From contig VIGQ01000615.1 in NCBI GenBank assembly GCA_009663005.1, positions 1 to 37,123 of the forward strand: DNA of 37,123 bases, written 5' to 3'. Shown piece by piece: positions 21,064-31,584 of this stretch (position 1 is the stretch's first letter; every line of letters begins with the position of its first letter). Under the pieces are notes generated by a model. It saw only the letters and a program-made list of their open reading frames with translations, ran no database searches and had not been told where the DNA came from. The DNA comes from Actinidia chinensis (lineage: Eukaryota; Streptophyta; Magnoliopsida; Ericales; Actinidiaceae). The position numbers were made by a program, and so were the translations under genes.

Positions 21064-22350
21064 ATAAAATGTCTCCATTATTAGACCTGAAGGAATTAAA
21101 AGTTCCACTACAAATCTGGTGGAGAAGGACATTATCTATCCTAGTATTTACCTTTGGGTGGCTCCTGTATTGGTTTGTATGGAAGAAGGATGGAACGATG
21201 AGGTTGTGTCATTGACATGAAATTGAATAATGTTATTATTAAGAACAATACCCATTGGCCAAGGGTATATGATTTATTTGATTAGCTTCAGGACGCTTAA
21301 AGTGTTCTCTAAGATAGACTTAAGATAAAGGTACCATCATCTGAAAGTAAGGGCGAGCAATATAGAAAAGACAGCTTTCGAACATACGGTCATATACTTT
21401 CTCATTATGTCGTTCGGAGTTACCAATGCACTAGCCGCATTCATGGATTTTACCTTGGGTGCTTCCTATTGTTTGTACGGAAGAAGGATGGAACTATTAG
21501 GTTGTGCATTGACTATAGAAATTGGATAAGTTTATTATTAAGAACAAATACCATTGCCAGGTATATGATTTATTTGATTAGCTTCAGGAGACGCTTAGTT
21601 ATTCTCTAAGATAGACTTACGATCAGGGTACCACAGCTGAAAGTAAGGGCGGCGATATAGAAAATAAGCTTTTCGAAACAGATATACGGGTCATTATAAA
21701 TTGTTCTCAATTAATTGCCGTTCGGAGTTCCAATGCACCAGCCGCATTCATGGAGTTTACCTTGGGTGTGCTCCTCGTATTGTTTGTACGGAAGATGATG
21801 GAACGATGAGGTTGTGGCATTGACTATAGAAAATTGAAAAGGTTATTATTAAGAACAAATAAATACCCATTTGCCAGGGTATATATGATTTATTTGATTA
21901 GCTTCATCAGACGCTCAATTTCTCTAAGATAAGACTTAAGATCAGGGGGGCGGTACCATCAGCTGAAATAAGGGGCGGAGCGATATGAAAGACCCAGTTT
22001 TTCGAAACAGATACAGTCCATTATAAATTTCTCATATGCCGTTCGGAGTTACCAAATGACCAGCCGCATTCATGGATTAATGAACGGAGTGTTCAAAAAC
22101 CTTTCCTTGATGAATCTTCATTGTGTTTATTGATGACCATTTTTAGTTTATTCTAAGAGGTTTGCCAGAACACGAACAACATTTGAGGATGTTTTGAAAA
22201 CCTTGCAAATAGAAGATTGACGCCAACTGAAGAAGTGCGAGTTTGAGTTTGGCTACTAAGAATAACTTTTCTTGGACACATATCATTGTGGAGGAGTGTC
22301 TATCGATCCTAACAAGTTGAGCTATTGTGAAGTGGCCCGAGAGAGGGGAC
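21064..22350 (+). pseudogene. Reverse transcriptase with triplicated core
   Basis: The start gives LDLKELKVPLQ and YPSIYPWVAPVL, the entry to the RT fingers. A block reading APVLFV.KKDGTMR..IDYRKL, IIKNKYP...YDLFD, FSKIDLR..YH, FET...HY.FL, FGVTNAPAAFMD then occurs three times in tandem. After the last copy come ERSVQKPFLDE, VFIDDH (22124-22141, the active-site motif, present once), LRITFLGHI and the family's spacer to RNase H. All copies contain frameshifts and stops. A normal RT has one such block, so even without frameshifts this protein would be about 200 residues too long and misfolded. Confidence 0.9.
21147..22078 (+). repeat. Threefold tandem repeat of the RT core
   Basis: Three direct copies: 21147-21448 (302 bp), 21449-21755 (307 bp) and 21756-22078 (about 322 bp). 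Each begins TTTACC.TTGGGTG and ends GCCGCATTCATGGA. Junctions carry TTTA, where the real downstream sequence reads TTAA. GTATATGATTTATTTGATTAG or a one-base variant is shared by all. Most differences among copies are one- to three-base indels. Confidence 0.92.
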
Positions 22351-23080
22351 CGCTAATGTGACTGAATTCGTAATTTTATGGGAATTATGCTACGGTATTA
22401 TCGGAGATTTGTGAAGGATTCTCCAGAATTGCAACACCTTTGACACAACTTCTGAGGGAAGAATATTCCATTTGAGGGGAATTGGAAGCGAATCCTGGAT
22501 AACAGTTTCAAATAGTAAAGAAACGTTTTAATGACCTGCACCAATTTTAGGCCTTACCTTTCAAAACCGATGGCTTTATGATCTACAGCGATTGTTTCCA
22601 CACCGAGGGTTAGAATGCGTTTTTTGATGCACATGGAAGGTGATGGTTAAGCCTCTAGATAGTTAAGGCCACATAGAAGAATTACACGACTCACAGACCT
22701 AGAATTAGCCGTAATGATTTTTTGCTTTGAAATATGGCATCACTACTTGTACGGAGTGACCTGTAAAGTTTTTTAAACCGACCACAAGAGCTTGAAGTAG
22801 TTATTTAATGCAGAAGAAGGTGAATATGAGATAACGAAGATGGCTTAAAGTTGATCAAAGTTTATAACATTCTTATTCGTATCTCTCATCGTGCAAAGCA
22901 AACGTTTGTGCTGGATTGCTTAACAGCCAAAAATCAATCGTATCTAGCACACTTAGCCATGTGCAACTATCCTTTTTTGTGGAGTTAGAGAGGCATAGAT
23001 AGCAGTTGTTGCAATAGACACCAGCTGATGCTTACGATAATCTTGCCGCCCAACCAACATTGGGTGTAATTCCGTAAAAA
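22351..23080 (+). pseudogene. RNase H of the inner Ty3 element
   Basis: PFKTDGFMIYSDCFHTEG (22558-22612; the YSDA motif with its Asp kept) is followed by an A.R.L..H..N-like stretch, ALKYGITTCTE (the LKIWRHYLYG equivalent, near 22725), a degraded V.TDHK equivalent near 22775, MR.RRWLKLIKVYNI (22838-22870) and CLTAKNQS (the DALSRK position). Frames change about every 20-40 codons. It degraded the RNA strand during reverse transcription. A run of 15 A at 23077 follows. Confidence 0.8.
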
Positions 23081-23214
23081 AAAAAAAAAACAACATAACC
23101 AGAAGATCCATACTTGTGGAGATCTTAAAGAGATATTGGTGAATCCAAAGCTGACTTTACTTTACAGATGAGCACTAAGTTTTCGACGTTTTGTGTGTCC
23201 ATACCTACCCAGGC

Positions 23215-24450
23215 GGAAGACAATTTTTAGAGAGCCTACAATTACGAGTTCCAATGCATCCAGAGGAACGAAATGTATCGCGATTTGAAGTAAATCTTTT
23301 GGTGGCCGGGAATGATAAGGGAATGCCAGAATTGTATCGCAATGCCTACCATGGTCACAAGTAAGGCAAACTCAAAGGCCAGTTGATTAAACAATTCTCT
23401 ACCATACCAGAAAAAAATGGGAGCCCATTATAATGGATTTTTTTGTCAGGAGGAATTTACCGGGGGAACTCACCACGAGGCTGTAATGCCATTGGGGTCA
23501 TTGGTAAACGCTCCTAAGTTAGCACTTTTTTATACCAATGAAGACTACGTATTCTTTGTCAAAGTATGCCCGAATCATTAACATAGCAAAATACTCAACT
23601 TACTTTCACGGTACGCCATTTTTTATAGTGCAGATAGGGATCCAGGTTCGTGTTGAGTTTTTTGGAAAACTTTGCAAAAACGAGCTCTGGGCACTGAGCT
23701 AAATTTTAAGCATCTGTTTTCCATCCATAGACAGACGGACAATCGGAGAGAACTATTCAGGACCTTAGAGGCTATGCTACTCTTATGTGTACCCGACTTC
23801 AAGGAAATTATAAGTGCATTTGCCACGCTGAATTTGCCTACAAACATATTTTTCATGGCAAGCATCGGATGACACGTACAAGGCCTTTATGTAAGGAAAT
23901 CAGCAAGGTCTTGTTGGACATAAGAGGAGAACGCAATATTGAGACGAAATTGTCCAACTCACACCGACAAGATTAAAATGATTCACAGAGATTGCAAACG
24001 GATTAAGTTTGCCAAAAAGGTTATACAAACTCAGAGACGATATTTAGAGTTCAAGAAGGGGCCATGTGGTCTTAAAGGTATTTACCCTTCCAAGGGAATT
24101 CATCATTTGGAAAAAGGGGAAATTGAAGCTGAGATACGTTGACCCATTCGAAGTTCTCCAACAAATTTTGAGACAGTCGCCATCATATTGCTCTTTCCAC
24201 TCGGAACTTTCGCATGTTCATGACTCTTTCATGTTTCACAATCAATGCTAAGAAAGTATGTTCATGACACTACGCATGTGAATTAACCTATCCTTTGATG
24301 TTAAGTGAGACCTTGAGCTAAGTTAAACACCGATCGAGATTTTGAATATCGCGACCAAGTTCTTAGGGAAACATGGCTATCCTTTTGTATAGTGGTTTTG
24401 AAACATCACATGTGGGAAGAAATCACATGGATGAGAAGATGAAATCTTGA
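23215..24450 (+). pseudogene. Integrase of the inner Ty3 element
   Basis: Zinc-binding part: MYRDLK..FWWPGM (23273-23310) with C..C residues near 23340. Catalytic core: IMDFFV (23428-23446, first Asp), ADRDPG (23630-23647, second Asp), FWKTLQKRALGTELNF (23660-23708) and QTDNRRELFRTLEAML (23731-23778, the Glu of DDE is kept), then FKEI and LPTN. C-terminal part: YLEFKKGP, YVDPFEVLQQI (24135-24168, the GPY/F module) and ELSHVHDSFM (24200-24230). A chromodomain-like tail follows (24325-24440, GEEIT..EEMK-like). Many frame breaks. Intact, it would insert the cDNA. Confidence 0.88.
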
Positions 24451-24789
24451 TAACTTTACCTTTTTTATTTTCATTAATTTATGACAGTTAATTTACTTTC
24501 GTATAACTATTTTATCAATATATATAATTCAATATTCAATTACCATTTTGGTAGTTTTTTATCTACCCAAGTACTCGGGAAAGCCATTTGTCTTGGATGT
24601 ACCAATCAGGTTACCATGTTGTAGACTGCTCAATTGAGAGGCAGTATAGGCAGTTTACAACCAAAAAGTGAACCCCACAATTAACAATTAACTATCACGA
24701 ATTCAGACCTACGATTACGTGAAGATTTTATCAATCAGACTACGCTTGGAAGCATGATTGCATTACCCAGTTTTGAGACAAACTTTTAT
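24451..24789 (+). other. 3' untranslated part of the inner element
   Basis: No motif recognised in 24451-24770. The end, AGTTTTGAGACAAACTTTTATAA, matches the TTTCGAGGACGAAA...TAA segment that often lies between pol and the polypurine tract in plant Ty3 elements. Confidence 0.5.
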
Positions 24790-24802
24790 AAAGGTAGGGG
24801 GA
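24790..24802 (+). other. Polypurine tract of the inner element
   Basis: AAAGGTAGGGGGA stands two bases before the TG of the 3' LTR; it would prime plus-strand DNA synthesis. Confidence 0.85.
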
Positions 24803-24804
24803 TA

Positions 24805-26322
24805 TGTAAACCCAATCTATAAACTATAACTCCATTAACCTATGAATTATGGCATGTACGATAATAAAAAATGGATTATATGAAGTTAAGGTCAAGAAAA
24901 CGCAAATATAAGTTAGAATTTCTTCAAAAAACTTTAAAATCTTTAAGTTTGCTACCCCAGTTTCCCCCTCCTTTGATGTCCGAACTCCCCATATGAGAGT
25001 TTGGACGCTCAAGGCCCCAAAGCATATTTTAAGTGTAGCATGCTTTAAACTGTAAGCAGAGAGTTTCGACCCTTCATATACAAAAATCCTTCTTAGCATT
25101 CGAACGGTCTTTCGAACGTCAGATCTAAAATCCTTCTTAGTGTTCGAACTCTGAAAGAGGCTTTCGAATTTGCCCCCAAATATTAAAAATGAAAAAAAAG
25201 GGGGAACATCAAAATTAGGTGAGGGGAGCCACATGGGATTTCCGTCTCATCTCATCCGTCATAAAACACCCAAACAAATGTTTTCCCTTACTTCACTTGT
25301 AGGGGACAACACAGTTTAGCATCTAAGCCAGAGAACCCAAATGAGTACTCATGATGCCATGAACAAATTATGTCTTTTTCAAATCATTTTCAATCTATAT
25401 TAATGTCACAGCAATGTTTCCCATGTTTTTAATGTCAATACAATCATTATGTTATTTAATAAACGCCATATCATGTAAAGTACGTAATTTGCTATTATGT
25501 TATGTATTGAAACCCGTGGAAAAAATGTTTAACGATTTAAATGTCCTATAAGCATGAATTTACATGCAGCATGTATGGCAGTATGTATGCATGTGATACG
25601 CGGGGTCCCTCTCTGGTGGGGCTTTTATATTCAAGCTAGATGATCTTCAGACCGGATGGTTGGACGTGAAATAAGACCATCCGGTATGATGGAGATCTTT
25701 GGCCTAAAGATCACTTCAAGCCTATATGGCTATACGTTTGCCGAGTAGTTACACCCTACGATATGCTCCTGATTCACGAAGACTGATATGTTTATGCTCA
25801 CATATGTTTTAAGATATTTATGCCTGTTTATGTAGCTTCAGTTTATAAATGCCAATCATCATTTTTTATTTTAACTTGGTATGTATGTTTACGCTTGACC
25901 ATGGTTTTGTCCGTTCATGCATCACTTATTCACGAGGTCTTTAAACGTACAACATTTTTTTAAAACCATTTCAAGAAGCCAATCAGAATCATAGACGGAA
26001 GACATCAACAGATGTAGTTGTGGCCTATAGGGCCTGTGATGTTTTGTACACAGATTAGATTACCGTTATGTAATTATAATTGGCCATGTCTGATTATAAA
26101 TTAAATTGGCCCTGGTATGTATGTAAAAAGTTTTGAACTTAGGCACTATTCTGTGTTTTTGGTATGGACTGACACTTTATTATTTTTAGTTAAGCGTTTC
26201 GATAAAAACAATATTATAACATTTTAAATGAATAGCCACAGGTTTGACATAAGTAAGCCTTGGTGGGCTAGCCACGGCCACCACACGCCCATAATCTGCA
26301 GAGGGTGATTTTGAGCGTGACC
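24805..26322 (+). mobile_element. 3' LTR of the inner element, internally deleted
   Basis: Aligned with 17020-19125 from end to end except for one gap: ACAAATG at 25274-25280 is followed directly by sequence matching 18085 onward, so about 596 bases (17489-18084 in the 5' LTR) are absent. TTCGAA variants include CATTCGAACGG near 25098, CTTTCGAACG near 25110 and TGTTCGAACTCTG near 25140. The 136-codon open frame on the minus strand (24824-25234) lies wholly inside this LTR and is not kept in the 5' LTR. Confidence 0.9.
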
Positions 26323-26327
26323 GATTA
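26323..26327 (+). repeat. Putative target-site duplication, right (GATTA)
   Basis: Partner of GATTG at 17015-17019. The pol frame of the outer element resumes here. Confidence 0.55.
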
Positions 26328-26960
26328 TAGTTTGTCGCACCAACTGCGGTGTCAGAGGTTCAAAAGCTTTTGGGTCTTACTTAGTTATTATAAAGGAGGT
26401 TTTGTCCAAGTTCAACTTTTCCTTCTTAGACTTCTCCTCCAAATTGGTGGACCAGTAGTTGGACTGAGTGCTTACTCGCAAGGAAGAACCATTTATTTTG
26501 GGATTGGACTTTGGACGGAGAAATGTGAACATTGATTTCAGGAGTTTGAAAGAGGGACTTATTATCACAACACCAATCCTCGTACTACCAGAGCACCAGG
26601 GATTCTCTGTCTATAGTAATTGCCATCACACCAGGATTGGGCTGCATCCCAATGCAAATGGAAGGTCTGGCTTATACAATCACGCCAATTGAGCCACACG
26701 AGAAATCTAATCTACCCTGATCTACCTGACCTCACGACCTAGAGCTAGCAGCAGTCAATCGTTGGCCTTGAAGATTTGGTGCCACTACTTGTACGGGGTA
26801 AGATGCGAGGTCTACACCAATCACAAAACTTGAAGGAGCTAAATCTTAGACAAAGATGGTTGGAGATAATGAAGACTACTAATAAACACCTTTGACATTC
26901 ATTTCACCTTAGAAGTCAACATTGTAGCATACGCTGTGAGTCGGAATGGCAACAGGGAAC
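26323..26960 (+). pseudogene. End of RT and RNase H of the outer Ty3 element
   Basis: The first codons (about 26340-26400) read as a decayed W.RPT.VSEV..FLGL..YYR.F segment, the normal continuation of the KVKVIV that ends at 17019. Then LTRKEEPFILGLDFGRR (26469-26520), LKEGLIITTPILVLPEHQGF (26547-26607), VYSNCHH (26608-26630; the catalytic Asp of YSDA reads Asn), [20 protein letters not shown] (26770-26830; TDHK reads TNHK) and LRQRWLEIMK (26847-26875). Two RNase H acidic residues are lost. Confidence 0.88.
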
Positions 26961-27239
26961 TAAATGCTCTATTAATAGCACAATGACATCTACTTAGAGA
27001 AATGGAAGAATTGGAGTTAGAAATAATACTTGGAGACTGAGAAGGGGCCCATTGCATCACTTATTGTCGAACGGCGATCTTAAGAAATTAAGTTAAAAAA
27101 CTGGATGATCTTAAACTCAAAAAGATTTTTGATAGTCAGGCAGTGAACCAATTTCGGAATTCAAGATGATTGATGGTATCTTTAAGTTTTAGAATAAGAT
27201 TTGCGTACCTAATGTTTTTGACTTCAAGTAGTAAATAGA

Positions 27240-28500
27240 AGGAGAGACATAAGTCCAAGTGGGCAATCCATCCTGGGATGATGAAAAATGTCTCAGGATC
27301 GCAGAAATGTATTGGGGGATAGGGCTATGAGACGAGATATCAAGGAGTACGTAAATCGTGTCTATAGTGTTAATGAATCAAGGATGTAAGATAGAAGCCA
27401 GCGGGACTATTAAAACCACTACTAGTGTCAAAGTGGAAGTGGGAAGACATTATAATGGATTACGTTGTCGGCTTCCTTGTAAAGCCAAAGGACAATGATT
27501 CAATCTGGATAATAGTTGATCATTGATGAAGTAAACGCAGTTTATTCTGATGCAGAAGATGTAAATTATATGGATCAAATGGTTGTTACCTACTAAAAGG
27601 AGATTGTTTGACTATGTGGGCGGGATAGTGTAAATTACATCAGATCGAGATTAAGATCATATCAAGATTCTAGTAGCATTTTAAATAGCCAATGGGGACA
27701 AAATTAAATTTTGAGCACGGACTTTTCACCCAGTAGACTGGGGGGGGGGGCGGGAAATCAGGAAAGGACGATACAACCTTGGAGGATTTATTAAGGGAAT
27801 GCCCGATGGAATTGTCAAGGAAGATGGAAAGGAAGCACGCTACCTGTAGAATGTTACATAAAACAGTACAAAACAGAACAGCATGAGAACCTTGGTGAGT
27901 ATTATTTACGGGATAATCGTACAGGTCGACCGTCTTCTGGACAAGGTTGGAGAGGCAGAACTAAGGACCACATATTGTGTAAAAAAAACTAAAGAGATAA
28001 TCACTGATCGAAGACAAGTTAAAAGTTTACATGGGATCGCAAAAAAGAGCTATGCAGATGCAAACAGAAGGAATTGGAGTTCCATGAAGGTGATGAATAT
28101 TTTTGAAAGGTCTCGCCAATGAAGGGAGTCGTGAGATTCGGGAAGAAAGAAAATTTAATTTGTGTTACGTGGTGAACCTTCGAGATCCTGAGAAAATAGG
28201 ACAATAGCAATCGACTTGCCTTGAACTCCAGACCTTGCGAATTTTTCATTATGTTCTTCACATCTTCATTCTTATAAGATACGTTAGAAGATCTACTCAT
28301 ATATGGGAACGTCCACCGATTGAATTGGAGAAGAATTACAATACAAGAAACAACCCATACGGATCATGGATCCTAGAATCAAGTACTTAGAAACAAAGAT
28401 ATTTTGTTGGTTGAAGTATGTTAGGAGTCCAATCAAGAGGAGAAGCGACTTTCGGAGAAGGAAAGTGATATATGACAAAAATCACGCTCTATTTCGAATA
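27240..28500 (+). pseudogene. Integrase of the outer Ty3 element
   Basis: HPGMMK (27267) and YVNRVYSV begin the zinc-binding part, whose Cys residues are lost. WITLSA near 27460 and DNDSIWIIVDH-like residues near 27490-27530 are the first part of the catalytic core, and TTLEDLLRECP (27773-27805) the end of its TLEDMLR helix. Then KSYADANRRNW (28050-28080), a SPMKGVVRFGKK-like segment (28110-28145), GEPSRS (28170) and PIRIMDPRIKYLETK (28350-28400), leading to a chromodomain-like tail up to 28500. The stretch 27560-27770, which should hold the second Asp, is not readable. Confidence 0.82.
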
Positions 28501-28618
28501 AGGTCTTACTTGTCATTTGTTCTACCTTATTAGTTATTTTTTAATTAGATAGAATCAAGTCACTGAAACAATAGTAATAGATACTAGCGTTGACCGAGTT
28601 TGGAGGACCAAACTTCCT

Positions 28619-28630
28619 AGGTAAGGAGGT
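28619..28630 (+). other. Polypurine tract of the outer Ty3 element
   Basis: AGGTAAGGAGGT lies directly before the TGTGAGACCCC start of the right LTR, after GAGTTTGGAGGACC, the usual untranslated end of chromovirus pol. Confidence 0.75.
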
Positions 28631-28631
28631 A

Positions 28632-29510
28632 TGTGAGACCCCAACCCATGAAAACACTATTTAATTTTGAGTGTAACCAATATTTTTTTTTTCGTGAAAT
28701 TATATATTTGTATTCTTCAACAATTAGGGGTAAACTCTAACACGACAATGCGATCTGTTTGAAGACACGAGACAAACACCTAGGAAAAAAAAAAAAAAAA
28801 TGCATGTATGCGCATGCATGGCGGACACGTGGTTGTTACGCATGAGGGACATGTGGGTGGTGACCACCCCTAATGGTGTTGCATGGGGACACAGGTGTGA
28901 CATGTTCAGCAGTCATGTGGAGGTGGTTGCATGGATGTTCCAGTGTGTGTGTGGTTCATGCATGTGACATGTGGTGGGTGGGTATCCCATGTATGTGTGG
29001 GTGGCGCATGCATATGGGGTGTGTGCATGGTTTCTAAGTGGCGTGCATGGCTATATAAGAGGAGTACAGGTGTGAGATTTGTAAGCCTAAATTTGACCAA
29101 ACAACTTTAAAAATACAGTGGTTGCACCAGCATGTCTATAAAAAAAGGAAACAAACAAACAAGTAATTTAGAAAGAGAGAAAGGAGAGGTAGCAGGAAAT
29201 TAAAAAAGAGAGAAACAGAAAGAAAAAGAGAAAGTCTGACAGAGAAAGAAATTGGATAAAGAGGAAAGAGAGAAAAAAGGAAGGAAATAATTGTAGAAAA
29301 TTGATACCGAAAATCAGCTATTTTTCGATTGAGGTAATTTCGGATTCTATCCTTTTGCTTCGAAATTTTGTTCCATTATGAACATTTATTGAACACCATG
29401 TAATTATGATTAAACCCTCCAAAACCATGAAAATTTCCATTTGCACGATTTTTAATTTCAAATAGATCTACATCCTATTTTACCCCCTGGAACCAGCACC
29501 TCGTATTTTA
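28632..29510 (+). mobile_element. Right LTR of the outer Ty3 element (at least this much)
   Basis: Aligned with 15636-16520. A G/T-rich stretch with repeated CATG (28800-29045) leads to the TATA box at 29053, followed by purine-rich sequence (29140-29300) that may be the transcribed leader. The LTR may continue beyond 29510, but the left LTR is cut there. Confidence 0.82.
29053..29059 (+). promoter_or_regulatory. TATA box of the outer element's right LTR
   Basis: CTATATAAGAGG (from 29051) is a good plant TATA box, placed between the CATG-rich upstream stretch and the purine-rich leader. The left LTR has lost it. Confidence 0.6.
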
Positions 29511-30670
29511 CATAACCTCTTCAAATGATATTCAAATTACTAAATCAAGTGTCGGTGGGGAAATATTCTTAAATTATCTACAATTTTATTCAGAACACGT
29601 TCAAAATTATACTCTCGATGACCCAAAAATTAGCCTTGCAATTGCAAATCCCGAAGACTGATTTTGAACCTATTTGGTACAATCGGTTGAACCTTATCTT
29701 GAACTGGTTGACCTTATCTGGAGTAGTCAAATTTATCCTCTGAAGATTGAAATATTGTTGCGAAATCGATTGAGAATGAGAAATTTTGATCTCTATCTTC
29801 ATGAACCAGTCAAACTTAAGTCGAATCGATGAGGTTTGAAAACTTAACACTATTTTCCAAATCAAATTCGTCTTGCGGCTTGTCCCTTCCTAACCATATT
29901 AGTATTTATTAAAATTAAACAATAATAGATGTAAATAAACTAGAATAAGGAGTGGATAAGCAGAATCATAATTCGAGCACCAAAAAAAAAAAGAAAAAAA
30001 GAAAAAAGAAAAAAAATGTTAGCTCACATATGTAGGAAGATTTTGAACACGCTCTTGGTGAGTCTCTTATATGTCTTGTTTGTTAAATTTCATAAATGAA
30101 GCATGTGTTGTTTGAATTGTTGGAATTGAATTTTTCCTATGAATATATGTTATGAATCGCAGTTGTATTTTGACATGCCATAATTATGAGAAAAAATGGA
30201 TTGATTTAAAAAAAGATGATTTTAACGATACAAATTCTAACAGTACCCCGACATTAGGGGAACAAAATATAGCAGGTGAAGTAATAAGGGTGCGGATCTA
30301 AACAGATGATATAAGTGAGATCATGCCATATATATTTATTAGGGTCGCCCCTAAGAATTAGTGGTCGTCGAACGTATGTGTCTATATTAAAAATAACTGA
30401 TATAAAATCAAGAGAAAGTGGCCTGGACGAGCCAAGATTTTGATAAAAGATGAGTCTAGATGAACCGAGGTTGTAAACAAATTATTTCATGATGAAATGA
30501 ATTAATTGACTTATATTCATGGTCGTTAGTAAATTAATATATGACTCCACTAGCCTAATGGAAGGTTAAGGAGCACGAGTATAGATAGACTGAGCTATTT
30601 GCATTGCAACATTCCAATGGTATGATAAAATGAATTTTTATTTTAAATTATAATTAAATATTTGCACATA
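29511..30670. other. No gene recognised
   Basis: May be the rest of the right LTR or flanking DNA. It has an A-rich stretch at 29981-30016 (A runs broken by single G). No coding match was seen; the open frame at 29590-29865 on the minus strand matches nothing I know. Confidence 0.4.
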
Positions 30671-30689
30671 TAGCTTACATTCCCAACAA

Positions 30690-31340
30690 TAGCACCACAA
30701 TAACCCTGCAAGCCCCAATGTGTCACCACAAATCCACTACCTAACCACGTCAACTACCTTGGCAATGAGGATCATGCCTTGTCCTTTCCATCTTCATCAC
30801 ACCCAGCCTCAACCACATCAACCACCCCATTGACTATCCTGTCGATTTCCCTAGTCCAATAGATTCCAAAGGAGAGGAAGAGGAAGATGATTTGTGGACT
30901 GATGAAGCATGGTGAGAGAATGAAACCAAGACATGAAAGACTTATACCTTCTTCAAAAGTGGACTTGAACACATGTAGAGTTCACTTGTATGACCAACAA
31001 GTCTTTTGCGATGATTCCAAATGGAATGGGTGGAAGGCCCCGAACCGAACAATCATTCAACCATTGACCAATTGTCGTGAATCAAGAAGGAGAGGGGCAA
31101 ATTTAAGGAAGTCAAGCTCAAGAATGAACCATAAAATTTAGGGGAACCCTTTTTGAAATCTATATTAATGAGTAGGACCTGAGTAGTTTAAGTGAAGACC
31201 AAAAGGAAGCCGTAGTGGTGACGCTTACGTGCAAAGGACCGCCAAAAGACTTCTAAAAAATTCTCCATTTAAGAATGGATGCCAAGGGAAAAATCATATG
31301 ATATGAGAGATTTGTCCTCCTGGATGTCAAGTAATAGTCT
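30690..31340 (+). pseudogene. Coding-like relic, possibly Ty3 polyprotein, unidentified
   Basis: Plus-strand frames are open in pieces and have protein-like composition: IDYPVDFPSPIDSKGEEEED (about 30830-30890, acidic), the 84-codon frame at 30887-31141, and LSEDQKEAVVVTLTCKGPPK (31188-31247) with LRMDAKGKII and YERFVLLDVK to 31332. I do not recognise a domain. The stretch lies just upstream of a Tat-type pol fragment in the same orientation, and acidic, poorly conserved sequence is usual before RT in that group, so I infer it is part of the same dead element. Confidence 0.35.
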
Positions 31341-31584
31341 AGTAGTGAGTCCAAGTTATCAGAGTCTAGCAGTAGTGAGTTTTTCAAAAGTTTAAGCAAT
31401 AGTGACCAAAAAACATTTTTTTTTAGTGTGAGTATGTTAATTCTTCTTCTTTAATTAATAGGACATATAAATTTCTTATCTTGATTGTGCCTACCCCATC
31501 ATTTAAAGAAATAAATTAGTTTTGGAAAAAAAAGAGGCAACCTACCGTGGAAGCACTTTAACAATGAAAATTGAGAATTAACAT
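31341..31584. other. No feature recognised
   Basis: AT-rich; contains TCTAGTAGTGAGTCCAAG near 31338 and CTAGCAGTAGTGAGTTT near 31366, a short imperfect direct repeat. Confidence 0.35.

Larger units (their letters stand above)
17020..26322 (+). mobile_element. Inner Ty3 retrotransposon, Tekay/Del-like, full layout
   Basis: 9.3 kb with the complete order of an autonomous element: 5' LTR, tRNA-Met-type primer site, gag, protease, RT, RNase H, integrase with chromodomain-like tail, polypurine tract and 3' LTR. Every coding domain is frameshifted, so it is dead as written. The RT core is triplicated. The 3' LTR is shorter than the 5' LTR by a deletion of about 0.6 kb. It is inserted in frame-adjacent pol sequence of another Ty3 element on the same strand. 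The same LTR family also occurs at 714-4312 and 32517-33260. Confidence 0.9.
15636..29510 (+). mobile_element. Outer Tekay-like Ty3 element, interrupted
   Basis: Left LTR 15636-16520, RT 16565-17019, inner element 17020-26322, RNase H 26323-26960, integrase 27240-28500, polypurine tract 28619-28630 and right LTR from 28632. Domain order RT, RNase H, integrase is that of Ty3/gypsy, and the C-terminal tail resembles the group II chromodomain of plant chromoviruses. gag and protease are missing. The true right end is not determined because the left LTR is cut short and gives no end to compare. Confidence 0.82.

Noticed and set aside
24824..25234. 136-codon open frame on the minus strand
   Set aside because: It lies inside the 3' LTR, antisense to the element, and the matching part of the 5' LTR does not keep the frame.
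16565..28500. A single very long Ty3 element with two RT domains
   Set aside because: The two LTR pairs, the colinear continuation of pol at 26323 and the 5-bp flanks show two nested elements instead.
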